64,000 nt of DNA from Nocardiopsis sinuspersici (GCA_008638415.1 VWVT01000015.1:1-64000), one strand, 5' to 3'; shown: positions 1-16,027, numbered from the stretch's first letter. Made by a program: numbers and translations. The notes: a model not told the origin generated them from the sequence alone.

Positions 1-7278
<7,278 letters not shown>

Positions 7279-7828
7279 GGATGCAGTCCTCTTGAATCAT
7301 GGACGATGATTTGCACCATCGGCTGCCTCGTCGATATCAGAACCATTCGCGCGCCACAGCAAGCCTTTATCCGTCCGCGCCATGCCGCTCCGCCAGGCGT
7401 GTGCCTTGAAGACTAATTCGCGTGGGATCGCACCGAAATACCCGATTGGCGTGCTATCGCCCTAACCAGGCGGCTACCCCTTCCAGGCGGTCTTTGGGGC
7501 GCCACCCTCCCCGCAGCAGCTCACCGGCCCCCTGTGGACCGCCGCCGCGGCCCCGCCGGGCTCGGCGGCCCGGGGACGTCCACCGGGGAGGCGGCCGGGG
7601 CGGGTACTCCCGCGGGGTCGATCGGCGCCGCCGCCGGCCCGGCCCGCACGGGTGGCGCCACGGCGCGATGGGTGCCAGACTCCGGGACGGGTCGCACGCG
7701 GTCGGCTGGCGCGGCCGCGCTTCCGGCACGGGTCGGCGCCGTCGTGACGGCGGACGGCGCGCCTTCGGGTCCACCGGCCGACGAGAGCGCCCCTCCTACC
7801 GGCACCCGCATGACAGGAGTGCGCTGAC
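7279..7828. other. Divergent intergenic region, NRPS / M23 peptidase
   Basis: This gap separates the NRPS start (minus) from the peptidase start (plus). The first ~170 bases are relatively AT-rich and should hold the NRPS promoter; I see no convincing -35/-10 pair. The remainder, from about 7480, is very GC-rich. Small open frames there have biased Gly/Ala/Arg composition and are not believable genes. Confidence 0.5.
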
Positions 7829-9064
7829 ATGGCCCTTCTACTGATGAACACGGCCCTGATCCTGGCCGTCGTGGCCGCCGCTCACCTGTACTTGCACAGG
7901 CGGCTGGTCAAGGACGTGTCCCGGCCGGGCAGCGCGTGGCGGCGTACCGGAACAGTGCTGGTGTGGCTGCTTGGGGCCGTCACCGTCGGCGCGATGGTCG
8001 CCGGTCCCGCCGACGCGCCCTTCCTGGTCGTACGCGCTCTCGGGTGGCCGGGCCTCCTCTGGCTGGCCCTGTTGCCGTACCTCCTCGTCCTCCTGCTCCT
8101 GGGAGAGGCGGCCCGCCCTCTGCTGCTGCGGGGCACCGCCCGTCCCGCCGGCGGCGCCACCGCGCCGGAGGCCTCACCAGGCAGCGGCCCGGCACGCGGT
8201 ACAGCGGACGAAGACCGCGCCGACAGCGGGAAAACGGATGGCGAATCATCCGCTGGGAACGAGAACGGGAAATCTGAAACCCCCCGACGCGTTTTCATCG
8301 CCCGGACCATAGGAGTCAGCGCGACCGCCATCGCCGGAGGGGTGTCGTATGTTGGCTCCATGGTTGGAGATTCACCCCCGCAGAGTTCCGGGGACCACGG
8401 AATCGATGTCTCATTTCCCTTCAGGGGGCTGTGGCGCGTTGAGAACAGCCCGGCCCGGCGTGTTCCGAGCCATGGGACCGATATGTTCGGCGGCCGCTAC
8501 GCCATCGACTTCGTCGGTGTGGACGACAGGCACAGGACGGCCGGCAGCCGTAGCTGGCGGACCTTCCTCGCCACCGAACCGCCCGAGCTCTTCTTCGCCT
8601 TCGGCCGACCCGTCCTGGCGCCCGGCGACGGGACCGTTGTGGCGGTGCATGACGCCGAGCCCGACCACGAGGCGCGCCGGTCGCAGGCCGCGCTGGTTCC
8701 GTACGCGCTGAGCCAGGGCGCACGGGTGCGCCGGGGTGTGGGAGCCATCGCCGGAAACCACGTGGTGATGTCCCTCGCGGAGAGCGGTGTCTTCATCGCT
8801 CTGGTGCATTTCCGGGCCGGCAGCGTCCGGGTGTCCGTCGGCGAGAGGATCGTGGAGGGCCAGCACATCGCGGACTGCGGAAACTCGGGGAACTCGACCC
8901 AGCCGCACGTGCACATGCAGGCCATGGACAGCGCGGACCTGTCCGCCGCCAGGGGCGTACCCATGCGGTTCCGCCGCTTCCGTGAGTGGCCCTCCGGGTT
9001 GGCGCGGAACCACGTCAGGGATCTGGCCGTCCCGGGGGAGCGCGCGGTGGTGGAGCCGCTGTAG
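7829..9064 (+). CDS. Membrane-anchored M23-family (LytM-like) peptidase
   Basis: Putative zinc peptidase acting on peptidoglycan outside the membrane (411 aa). The N-terminal ~175 residues hold three hydrophobic segments (1-22, 40-60, 68-100), a low-complexity Ser/Gly/Glu linker, then RRVFIARTIGVSATAIAGG, which looks like a further membrane or Tat-like segment. The catalytic domain (about 185-400) carries the M23 zinc ligands: H215 and D227 in HGTDMFGGRYAID, and the HxH motif HVH at 360-362. The start has AGGAG 9 nt upstream. The N-terminal layout matches what I remember of actinobacterial metallophosphoesterases, so this looks like a domain swap. It is divergent from the NRPS gene; a self-protection role is possible but not shown. 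Confidence 0.88.
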   Translation: MALLLMNTALILAVVAAAHLYLHRRLVKDVSRPGSAWRRTGTVLVWLLGAVTVGAMVAGPADAPFLVVRALGWPGLLWLALLPYLLVLLLLGEAARPLLLRGTARPAGGATAPEASPGSGPARGTADEDRADSGKTDGESSAGNENGKSETPRRVFIARTIGVSATAIAGGVSYVGSMVGDSPPQSSGDHGIDVSFPFRGLWRVENSPARRVPSHGTDMFGGRYAIDFVGVDDRHRTAGSRSWRTFLATEPPELFFAFGRPVLAPGDGTVVAVHDAEPDHEARRSQAALVPYALSQGARVRRGVGAIAGNHVVMSLAESGVFIALVHFRAGSVRVSVGERIVEGQHIADCGNSGNSTQPHVHMQAMDSADLSAARGVPMRFRRFREWPSGLARNHVRDLAVPGERAVVEPL

Positions 9065-9086
9065 CCACGGCCGCGGCGGCAGGAGA

Positions 9087-9134
9087 GGAGCCTCCGGCGG
9101 GCACGGGAGGGAACCCGCGCCCGCCGAAGGCTCC
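9087..9134. terminator. Hairpin between convergent M23 peptidase and ABC permease
   Basis: GGAGCCTCCGGCGGGC (9087-9102) pairs with GCCCGCCGAAGGCTCC (9119-9134) with one mismatch and a 16-nt loop. It lies 22 bases after the peptidase stop and upstream of the permease stop at 9207, so it could end transcription from both sides. There is no strong T-tract. Confidence 0.6.
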
Positions 9135-9206
9135 CACCTCATCGGCCCGGAGCGCCTGCCTTCGGCGTCCCGGCCGCCGTGGCCGGGCCTCGGACGCCGT
9201 TCTGCC

Positions 9207-9944
9207 TCACGTCCTTCGGGCCATCATCCGGTAGGCGACCAGGAATCCGGCGAGGGACCAGGCCGCGAGGACGGCGAAGGGCAGGAGCCGGACGCCGTCG
9301 GGCGGAACGCTGAGCGTATCGCGCACGCTCTCGGCCATGTACTGGAACGGCAGCACCAGGTGGACGGAGGCGAACCAGTCGGGCAGCCGGGAGATCGGGA
9401 AGACGATCGGGGAGAACATCAGCGCGACGAACACCACGAGCTGGGACACCATCCGGGCGATCGGCGGGGCCAGTCCGTATCCGATGCCATAGCCGATACC
9501 GATCGCGGCGGCCGCGGTCAGGAGGATCGCGGGAACGACCAGAGGGCTGATCTGCAGGTCCAGGTCGAATCGCAGCCATGCGACCACGAGCGCGGCCAGC
9601 ATCCCCGGAAGGGCGGTCACCAGGGCGATCGTGGCGTCGGACGCGATGAGCGCGCTCCGGGGCACGGGTAGCGACCGGTTGAACTCGAAGATGCCCTCCT
9701 GTTTCGCGGAAGCGACCTCCTGCGGCCCGATCACCATCCCGACGGTGATGAGCCCGAGCACCGGCGCCCCCGTCGAGAGGTACAGTGCCGTGGCATCGTC
9801 CAGGTTGGGCACGAGGAACGCGAATCCGACGACGATCCCCACCGCGAGGCAGGTCTGGATCACCAGGTTCAACGCCAGGGTCGCGCGCCCCCGCAGCCCG
9901 GCCCAGCCGAGCAGCAGGCCATAGCTAGACATCCAGTAGCGCAT
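9207..9944 (-). CDS. ABC-2 type transporter permease
   Basis: Integral membrane half of an ABC exporter (245 aa) with about six hydrophobic segments. An internal GPQEVASAKQEGIFEFNRSLP region resembles ABC-2 permeases of the drug/polysaccharide export type. I place the start at ATG 9944, preceded by AGAGGG about 8 nt upstream and only 4 nt after the ATPase stop (9949). A longer open frame reaches 10106 but its extra N-terminus lies inside the ATPase gene and is not membrane-like. It forms a two-gene operon with the ATPase. Being next to the NRPS it could export the peptide; that is inference from position only. Confidence 0.85.
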   Translation of the reverse strand: MRYWMSSYGLLLGWAGLRGRATLALNLVIQTCLAVGIVVGFAFLVPNLDDATALYLSTGAPVLGLITVGMVIGPQEVASAKQEGIFEFNRSLPVPRSALIASDATIALVTALPGMLAALVVAWLRFDLDLQISPLVVPAILLTAAAAIGIGYGIGYGLAPPIARMVSQLVVFVALMFSPIVFPISRLPDWFASVHLVLPFQYMAESVRDTLSVPPDGVRLLPFAVLAAWSLAGFLVAYRMMARRT

Positions 9945-9948
9945 CGCG

Positions 9949-10896
9949 TTATCCCTCTTCTTCCCCGTTGGACGTGGACTCCCCGCCCACGAGGTCCAGA
10001 TACACGTCCTCCAGGCCGACCGGTACGAGAGAGAACTCGTCGATGTCCTGTGAGGCTCGTAGCCGCTGCGCCCACGTGAGCGCATCGGCGGCCGCGCTGG
10101 ATTCAAGGGCGATCGTCAGCCGCCGGGAGGCGCGCAGCGGAGGGCCCGCGGTCGCGATGTGCTCGGGAAGGGAGGGGAGGCCGTCGATGTCCGCGGCCGT
10201 CAACTCCAGTCGGAGGTCGCCGGCCGCACGGGAGCGAAGCTGTGCCGCCGTCCCCTCCGCCATCACCTTTCCGGAGTCCAGCACGACGATGCGGTCCACG
10301 CTCCGCTCGGCCTCGACCACGTTGTGTGTGACCAGGAGTACGGCACACCCCCGGTTCGCCAGACCCCGGATCTGCTCCCACAAGAGCCTCCTGCGAGCGG
10401 GGTCCACGTCGTTGGTCGGTTCGTCGAGCATCACGACCTGTCCAGGCGACGCCGCGGCCATACCGAACGCCGTCAGCCTTCGGACGCCCCCGGAGAGCCG
10501 CTCTCCCGTGGTGTCGGCCCACTCGCCGAGATCCAAGGCCTCGATCAGTTCTTCGGTACGGGTGTTGGCGGCGCTTTTGCTCATTCCACGGATCCGGGCC
10601 ATTGATTTGATGACCTGCCGTGGCGTCACGCCGGTCAGCGGTGCGTGTGACTGAGGCATCACCGCGATCATTCGGCGGACCTTCGACGGTTCCGCCACAG
10701 GGTCGCATCCGTCGACGCGGATGGTGCCGGACGTCGGTACGGTGAGTCCGGCCACCTGGTTGATAAGCGTCGTCTTTCCGGCACCGTTGTGCCCCAGGAG
10801 ACCGACTACTTCACCGGCCCCCACCTGTATGGTGACGCCGTCATTGGCTCGGACCCCGCGCTTGTAGGTCTTCACTATGTCTTTGATATAAAGCAA
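9949..10896 (-). CDS. ABC transporter ATP-binding protein
   Basis: Cytoplasmic ATPase subunit (315 aa) powering the adjacent permease. Motifs in order: Walker A GHNGAGKTT (about 36-44), Q-loop in AVMPQSHAP, signature LSGGVRR, Walker B VVMLDEP with D-loop, and switch His in LLVTHN. The ~90-residue C-terminal extension after the nucleotide-binding domain is typical of DrrA-like drug-export ATPases. The start codon is TTG at 10896 with a weak GGGAAG upstream; the protein begins LYIKDIVKTYKRGVRAN, a normal NBD start, so little seems missing. Substrate unknown. Confidence 0.9.
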   Translation of the reverse strand: MLYIKDIVKTYKRGVRANDGVTIQVGAGEVVGLLGHNGAGKTTLINQVAGLTVPTSGTIRVDGCDPVAEPSKVRRMIAVMPQSHAPLTGVTPRQVIKSMARIRGMSKSAANTRTEELIEALDLGEWADTTGERLSGGVRRLTAFGMAAASPGQVVMLDEPTNDVDPARRRLLWEQIRGLANRGCAVLLVTHNVVEAERSVDRIVVLDSGKVMAEGTAAQLRSRAAGDLRLELTAADIDGLPSLPEHIATAGPPLRASRRLTIALESSAAADALTWAQRLRASQDIDEFSLVPVGLEDVYLDLVGGESTSNGEEEG

Positions 10897-11455
10897 AATA
10901 TCTTCCCGTTCAGCCGGATATATGGCCCAGGCTTATGTACTGGATCGGTGTTGTTTCCATTGACTCCCGTGTCGTTTCCGAGGAACGCGGAGATTCATCC
11001 GCTCACCGGCGGCGGCCCGCGGACGCCCCGGACCGCCGGAGTGGTCGAGGCCCCGGACTCCCGTGGACCGATCCGGGATCCCCGGCCGGTCGCCGCGTCA
11101 GCGGGCGGCGCGGTCCGGGGCGCGTCACCGGGTGCCCGGGGGAACACGCGCATAGGCCGGCCGGGACACCCGGCGGCGCCGACCGTGCCTCGGTACGTGG
11201 CGGTGCGGACAGCGCCCTCGTCGAAGCACATCCACGAGTCCGCAGGTGGGGGCACCGGTGAACGGTCGCCCTGTCACGGGTGGGATCGCCGGTCGGGGAG
11301 GGTGCGGTGCTCTGTCACCGGACACCGGGGGCCCGCCTGGCGGCGGAAGCGGCCGGACCGTTCTCCGGTCGGAGGCCACCGCCTCCCCCCGCGAGGGTGG
11401 CGCGCATGCCCGAAGGCCCCGGAGGAGCTTTCCCGGGTTTCCCGCTCGATGGAAC
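10897..11455. other. Intergenic region between ABC operon and LuxR gene
   Basis: No gene supported. The ~100 bases next to the ABC operon start are AT-richer than the surroundings and are the likely promoter. The rest is GC-rich and open in several frames with biased composition. I see no repeat, tRNA or clear terminator. Confidence 0.5.
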
Positions 11456-12154
11456 TCAGGCATCTTTCGTGGCGTCCTGTTCCACAAGCTTGTACTGCAG
11501 CGCCGTGGCTACGGCCATGGTCCTGTTTTTGCAGTTGAGCTTGGCCAGCAGATTGGCGACCAGGCGTTTCGCGCCGTGCTGGGAGATCCGGAGCCGTGTG
11601 GCGATCTGCTTGTTGCTCAGTCCGCCGACCAAGAGCTGTAGAGCCTGTTCCTCCCTCGGCGTGAGTTCGGGCAGCATCATGCGTGGCTGACCCTGCCCGT
11701 CCCGCATCTGGGCCAGCAGGTGTCCGGCGATCGACGGCGGAATGACCACGTCACCGCTGATCACCTTCTGCAGGGATTCGTCGAGCACTTCCGTGGTCAA
11801 CTGATCCAGGACCAGGAATCCGTCCGTGGGCACCCTGGCCGCACTGTCGAATAAACTCCCGTCACTTCGCGTGAGCAGAAGGAGCACCTTCGAACCAAAA
11901 CCACCGAACCGCTTAGCTATATCCTCGATATCATTCGTCCGATCGCCGTCGCAGGCCAGTATGACGACCCTCGGCAGGTTTTCCGGACATCGCGAAGGCC
12001 AGCCGTCGAGCGATTCGCACGGCGCGATTTCGTATCGAGTCGGAGCTGAGCTCAACATCGCAACGAAGCCTTGGCGAATCACTTCATTGCCGATATGGAG
12101 CGCTATGAGCACCCCTCCACACCGGCGCCCGGACAGAGAGATCGGCCTGGTCAT
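11456..12154 (-). CDS. LuxR/NarL-family transcriptional regulator with atypical receiver
   Basis: DNA-binding regulator (232 aa). The C-terminus (about 165-225) is a clear LuxR helix-turn-helix: LTPREEQALQLLVGGLSNKQI followed by ATRLRISQHGAKRLV. The N-terminal ~130 residues are receiver-like in length, but the start (LIALHIGNEVIRQGF) lacks the acidic pair that binds Mg2+; the expected phospho-acceptor region reads VVILACDGDR. It may therefore work without phosphorylation, as many cluster-linked regulators do. ATG at 12154 has GGAG 7-8 nt upstream. It sits at the inner edge of the NRPS/ABC region with no kinase beside it, so a pathway-specific role is plausible but unproven. Confidence 0.85.
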   Translation of the reverse strand: MTRPISLSGRRCGGVLIALHIGNEVIRQGFVAMLSSAPTRYEIAPCESLDGWPSRCPENLPRVVILACDGDRTNDIEDIAKRFGGFGSKVLLLLTRSDGSLFDSAARVPTDGFLVLDQLTTEVLDESLQKVISGDVVIPPSIAGHLLAQMRDGQGQPRMMLPELTPREEQALQLLVGGLSNKQIATRLRISQHGAKRLVANLLAKLNCKNRTMAVATALQYKLVEQDATKDA

Positions 12155-13447
12155 TGAAGAACTCCATTAAATTCTATTGCATTCACTCACGATCGAAATA
12201 TGGGGTAAGCCGGAAGACTTGGGCGACGCCGCTGTTCCAGCACGGCCGGAGAGGTGGCCGGCAGGCACATCAGTACTCTTCGAGCACGTCAGAGCCTTCT
12301 TCTCCCTGGCATCGCAGGACCCTCGGGACATGGCCGAAAGGCCTGTCGCCCCCACCCGGAAAGTGGTTGTCGAGGCGTCGAACGACCGTGTCTGTTCCTA
12401 CGGCAGCGCCTCACAAAATCCAGGTAGGACAGGATCAGCATGCTCAGTAATACCGCCTGGATAAATCGATGACAGAAAGCGGGCTCAGGCGTCATCCATT
12501 TTGCGCACCGGACCCGGTTCGACTTCTTCGGTGAACAGCAGGAGTCTTGCAGGTTATTCCATAACGTCATGGAGGCATCAGCTCTGGTGTTGGCCTTACC
12601 GAGCTCGATAGGTCGCCTTCTCTCCCTTCACACTGATGGTCGCCCCGGGCGAGGAAAGTGTATCTTTGCGCGCACGGGATTTACACCCCCACCAAAAGAA
12701 ACACTTAGTGTATCTGGCCAGTAGCAATGCGTTTCATTGCGCACTGTTGTTACGCGTGTTGCAGGAAATAAGTCCTGAGGACCGGATAGAACTGCTGGTC
12801 AAAGCCGACCACGCCCACCGCCGAAGGTCCATAATCGGCGATGCGACATGGTTTAAGCATGCGTCATATGCCAGCTATGTCCATTATTTCCACCAAAGCA
12901 CCCGTTTGGGCGGAAGAGGTGGAACCATGCCGCTGGGACCCGGTCCCCCAAGCCGGTGGGCGGAGAGCACCCGGACCGTTCGTGCTGGTCTCGGGGCCGG
13001 TTCGGTCACCGGCGATATCCGGGCTCCGATCAGAAGGCGATTCGGCACCTACTGCGTACACAACGGAACCGGATCCCAGATGGCCGGAACCGGCCACACC
13101 GATGGCATCCATTCAGGCGGCGAAACGCCCCAGGCGTGCTATGCGCCCCGCCGAACGGGGCTCTTGCAGGTTCCGTCTTGGCGTGGACGGTCCGATCCGG
13201 GAAGACCCCGGCCGGGTACGCGAGCAGGTACGGGCTTCGCGGCCATTGCGGCGTCTGGCCGCGCGGCCCCGAAGGACAACCGTGCCTGCCCTGACTCGGA
13301 CACGGTCCCCGCCGTGCTCGCGAACGTGGGACCGCTCGACGCCGAGGCCGCCATCGGCCTGCGCCCCCCACTCGGACACGGTCCCCCGACCTCCGCGCCC
13401 GGCGGGGCCGGTGGTACTCGCTGGCCTGGCCCCGGTCCTTCGTGCCA
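12155..13447. other. Long non-coding stretch upstream of the LuxR regulator
   Basis: About 1.3 kb without a credible gene. Bases 12155-12910 are visibly poorer in G+C than the rest of the window and contain many A/T-ended codons in every frame. The longest plus frame (from 12636) starts with a plausible-looking ~85 residues and then degrades into Pro/Arg/Gly-rich translation typical of random GC-rich DNA. I recognise no family. This may be a decayed or horizontally acquired segment, or a long regulatory region. Confidence 0.4.
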
Positions 13448-13733
13448 GGCTCGCCAGTCGCGGCGGGTTCCCCTGCCGGCGCTCCGCCATGGCGGGCCCT
13501 GTACCGGGGCCCCGGAACCGCTGGGCGCGCCTCTGCCGGCCGGGGGAGTACCGGACGGAGCCGGGTCGACATGGCGACTCGGCCTGTTGTCGACTCGGCC
13601 TGTTGTCGACTCGGCTCGTTGTCGACTCGGCGCCAGATCGACGCGGTAGGGGCGCGGGCACAGAAAAAGCCCTGCTCTCCGGTGGAGAACAGGGCTCTGG
13701 ACTGCACGAACCGTGTGGGCGAACCGCCTGACC
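13448..13733. repeat. Direct repeat copy A of the tRNA-Ile downstream flank
   Basis: This ~285 bp segment aligns by eye along its length with 15690-15960. The end near 13733 is nearly identical, including the hairpin and the last ~8 bases of tRNA-Ile (gtgtgggcg); the other end is more diverged. Within it are 3-4 tandem copies of a ~16-bp unit, TGTTGTCGACTCGGCC (13570-13630). The other copy directly abuts tRNA-Ile. Together they bracket the LysR and EamA genes. Confidence 0.85.
13664..13697 (-). terminator. Rho-independent terminator in repeat copy A
   Basis: Read on the minus strand: AGCCCTGTTCTCC, loop ACC, GGAGAGCAGGGCT, then TTTTTC. A strong GC stem followed by a T-tract. It lies ~85 bases beyond the LysR stop codon (13781) and would end LysR transcription. 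The same hairpin, slightly changed, follows tRNA-Ile. Confidence 0.85.
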
Positions 13734-13780
13734 GAGAACGTCTGTTACTCGATGGAAGCCCCTCACCTGTCCCTACCGGA

Positions 13781-14659
13781 TCAGTTCACCAAGTACGTTT
13801 TGAGGGCCTGGAGGGCCAACGAGGCGGTCTGAGCTCTCTCCAGAAGCAGGATGTCGCGGTGCAGTTCGGTATCGAGTGGCAGGTAGGCGACTCTCGAATC
13901 GCTGTCGCCAGCCGGGACCGGCACGCACGCGACGGCCAGACCCTCTCGAACCAACGCGAGCTGGGTCAGATGGTCTGCGACACAGAACGACACGTCGAGC
14001 TCGACGCCATGTCGGCGCGCGACCTGTTCGAGTGCGTTATGTGCGTCCGAACCCCGGGCACAGGTCGCCCAGCGCTCTCCGGCCAGGTCGCGAATGCTAA
14101 GAGAACCGTGGGACCGCAGAGGGTGGTCGCCCGGAACCGCCATGAACAACGCCTCTCGTGTGATCCGTTGCGCGAGGACACCCGCCGGCAACCGCAGAGG
14201 GGTGGGGCTCCAGGATTCGGCTAGCACGAGATCGATGGCACCGGCCGCGAGGCGGTCGAGGTGATCGGCGGTCTCCCCGTCCTCGGCGGACACCCGTACG
14301 CGGGGATACTCACGGTGGAACGCGGTCAACTTGGCACCGAGCACGCTTCGAATGACGGAGGCTACCGCCGCGACACGCAGATGGCCGACGTAGGTCTCAT
14401 CGCGATGGAGATCGTTCTCCGCCTGCTGCATGGCCTCGGCCACTTGCCGGGCGTATCCGGCAAGCACCTCACCCTTCGCGGTAAGGCGAAGACCGCGTCC
14501 CTTCGGCGCCACGATCTTCGTCCTCGCCTCGGCCTCGATGCGGCGCAACTGCTGTGACACAGCGGGGCCGGTCATGTGCAGTGCCGTCGCGGCTCGGGTA
14601 ACCGACCCCGTCCGGGCTACGGCATCCAGTACACGGAGACGGTCCCACCCCATAGTCAT
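13781..14659 (-). CDS. LysR-family transcriptional regulator
   Basis: One-component regulator (292 aa). The N-terminal winged HTH (about 1-62) reads GWDRLRVLDAVARTGSVTRA with the usual AVSQQLRRIEAE recognition helix. A type-2 periplasmic-binding-like effector domain follows (about 90-290). It is divergent from the EamA exporter with 72 bp between the starts, the classic arrangement in which a LysR protein controls the divergent gene. ATG at 14659 is used; a second ATG two codons later is equally possible. Upstream of the start is TAAGCA then 6 nt, so the mRNA may be leaderless. Confidence 0.9.
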   Translation of the reverse strand: MTMGWDRLRVLDAVARTGSVTRAATALHMTGPAVSQQLRRIEAEARTKIVAPKGRGLRLTAKGEVLAGYARQVAEAMQQAENDLHRDETYVGHLRVAAVASVIRSVLGAKLTAFHREYPRVRVSAEDGETADHLDRLAAGAIDLVLAESWSPTPLRLPAGVLAQRITREALFMAVPGDHPLRSHGSLSIRDLAGERWATCARGSDAHNALEQVARRHGVELDVSFCVADHLTQLALVREGLAVACVPVPAGDSDSRVAYLPLDTELHRDILLLERAQTASLALQALKTYLVN

Positions 14660-14719
14660 AAGGGATGCTTAACATGAATGAGCAGAACTATGAAGTAGTG
14701 CTAGCTCCAGGTGTGAACC

Positions 14720-14725
14720 TACTGT
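14720..14725 (+). promoter_or_regulatory. -10 element of EamA gene, leaderless start
   Basis: TACTGT lies exactly 6 nt before the ATG at 14732, with no Shine-Dalgarno sequence in between. The spacing would put the transcription start at or next to the ATG. The same layout occurs at 38690, 51059 and 54354. Confidence 0.55.
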
Positions 14726-14731
14726 CGATTC

Positions 14732-15685
14732 ATGCCTCCTGTCGCTCCACGCTCGTCATACAGTGCGTCCCGCCCTGACCGGACGGTGGGAAGAGGCGGC
14801 CCCGTCGTAGCGTCGTCCCTGGTCCTGGCTGGAGCGCTCTGCCTCTCGGTTTCGGCGATCCTGGTGAAGCTGGCCGGCGTCGATGCCGCTACGACCGCGG
14901 TGGCAAGATGCGCGATCGCCGTGGTCGTGCTGGTCCCTCTGGCGTTTCGGGAACGGTCGCGGGTCGGGGCCCTGTCACGTGGCGGTGTGCTGTGGTCTCT
15001 TGCCGCTGGAGCTGCGCTGGGCATCGACTACGCCGCCTGGACCGCCTCGATCTACTACGTCGGCGCGGGGATCAGCACCGTCCTGATCAACATACAAGTC
15101 CTGGTTCTGCCCGCACTGGCCTTCCTCATCGATCGGGAGAGGGTCACGACGCGCTTCGTCATCACTCTCCCGCTGATGCTCTTGGGAATCAGCCTGGTCG
15201 GCGGGCTGTGGAACGCTTCGCTTCGGGGTCCGGACACGGGTACCGGTGTGCTGCTCGGTGTCATCGCGGGCTGCGGCTACGGCGTGTACCTGTTCATCAC
15301 CCGCGGATCGGCACGACGCGACCCGGGTCTGTTCGTTCAACCACTGACATGGGCGTCGGCCTCCGCCACGGTCGCCGCCGCCATGGTCTCGCCGATCTCT
15401 GGCGGCATCCAGCCGGCTGGGATCTCAGCCCAGTCGTGGACACTGCTCGCGCTCCTGGCAGTACTAGGCCAGGTGGCCGCCTGGCTGTTCATCCACCACG
15501 GCAGCGTCCTGTTGCCGTTGACGACGACCGGCGGGTTGCTGTTGATCCAGCCGATCCTCGCGCTCGGCCTGTCCGCGCTGATCCTGGGTGAGCATCCCAC
15601 GGTCCTGCAGTCGGTGGGGGCAGCGGTCGTGGTCGCCGGTGTCGCCACAGCAAACGGCCTGCTTCTTCGAAAGCGTAAGTGCTAG
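14732..15685 (+). CDS. EamA/DMT-family transporter
   Basis: Drug/metabolite-type exporter (317 aa) in the cytoplasmic membrane. Ten hydrophobic segments form two five-helix EamA repeats (about 28-155 and 165-310); glycine-rich helix ends and the IQPILALGLSALILGEHP motif near the C-terminus are typical of RhaT/YdcZ-like members. The substrate cannot be read from sequence. It is divergent from the LysR gene and probably controlled by it. The stop lies 5 bases before repeat copy B begins, so gene and repeat abut closely. Confidence 0.9.
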   Translation: MPPVAPRSSYSASRPDRTVGRGGPVVASSLVLAGALCLSVSAILVKLAGVDAATTAVARCAIAVVVLVPLAFRERSRVGALSRGGVLWSLAAGAALGIDYAAWTASIYYVGAGISTVLINIQVLVLPALAFLIDRERVTTRFVITLPLMLLGISLVGGLWNASLRGPDTGTGVLLGVIAGCGYGVYLFITRGSARRDPGLFVQPLTWASASATVAAAMVSPISGGIQPAGISAQSWTLLALLAVLGQVAAWLFIHHGSVLLPLTTTGGLLLIQPILALGLSALILGEHPTVLQSVGAAVVVAGVATANGLLLRKRKC

Positions 15686-15689
15686 TACG

Positions 15690-15960
15690 AGCTTGCCGGG
15701 CGCGGTGAGTCCCCCCTGTCGGCTGCTCCGTATGGCGGGACCTACCGGGTGGTCACCGCGGAGCTCCTGGAACTTCTGGGTGTGCCTCTTCCGGCTGGGG
15801 AGCATCGGCTGGAGTCGAGTCGACATAGCGATTCGATCTGTTGTCGACTCGGCCTGTTGTCGACTCGGCGCCAGATCGACGCGGCCGGGGCGCGGGCACA
15901 GAAAAAACCCTGCTCTCCGGTGGAGAACAAGGCTCTGGACTGCACAAACTGTGTGGGCGT
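15690..15960. repeat. Direct repeat copy B, abutting tRNA-Ile
   Basis: Second copy of the repeat at 13448-13733, ~2.2 kb away in the same orientation. It includes the last bases of the tRNA-Ile gene, its terminator and two full GTCGACTCGGCCTGTT units plus a degenerate one. The pair looks like duplicated flanks around an inserted two-gene cassette. Confidence 0.85.
15903..15934 (-). terminator. Rho-independent terminator after tRNA-Ile
   Basis: On the minus strand: AGCCTTGTTCTCC, loop ACC, GGAGAGCAGGG, then TTTTTTC. It sits about 20 bases past the tRNA 3' end, so it should terminate tRNA-Ile transcription. It is the sister of the hairpin at 13664-13697, with two base changes in the stem. Confidence 0.85.
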
Positions 15961-16027
15961 ACCAGGACTTGAACCTGGGGCCTCATCCTTATCAGGGATG
16001 CGCTCTAACCGACTGAGCTATACGCCC
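15954..16027 (-). tRNA. tRNA-Ile (anticodon GAU)
   Basis: 74 nt, minus strand. The acceptor arm GGGCGTA pairs with TACGCCC. The D-arm AGCTCAGTCGGTTAGAGC, the anticodon loop CTGATAA (GAU), and the T-arm with GGTTCAAGTCC are all present. CCA is not encoded (A discriminator, then CAC), so it depends on the CCA-adding enzyme found at 51071. In many actinobacteria tRNA-Ile and tRNA-Ala follow gyrA; no tRNA-Ala is seen here. Confidence 0.97.

Noticed and set aside
7534..7827. A 97-codon frame ending just before the M23 peptidase ATG
   Set aside because: Low-complexity Gly/Ala/Thr composition and no ribosome site; overlapping frames on both strands are equally open.
12636..13649. A 337-codon plus-strand frame in the AT-poor to AT-rich transition
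   Set aside because: The first ~85 residues look protein-like but match nothing I know, and the rest is typical GC-rich noise running into the tRNA-flank repeat. Kept as a finding about the region, not as a gene.
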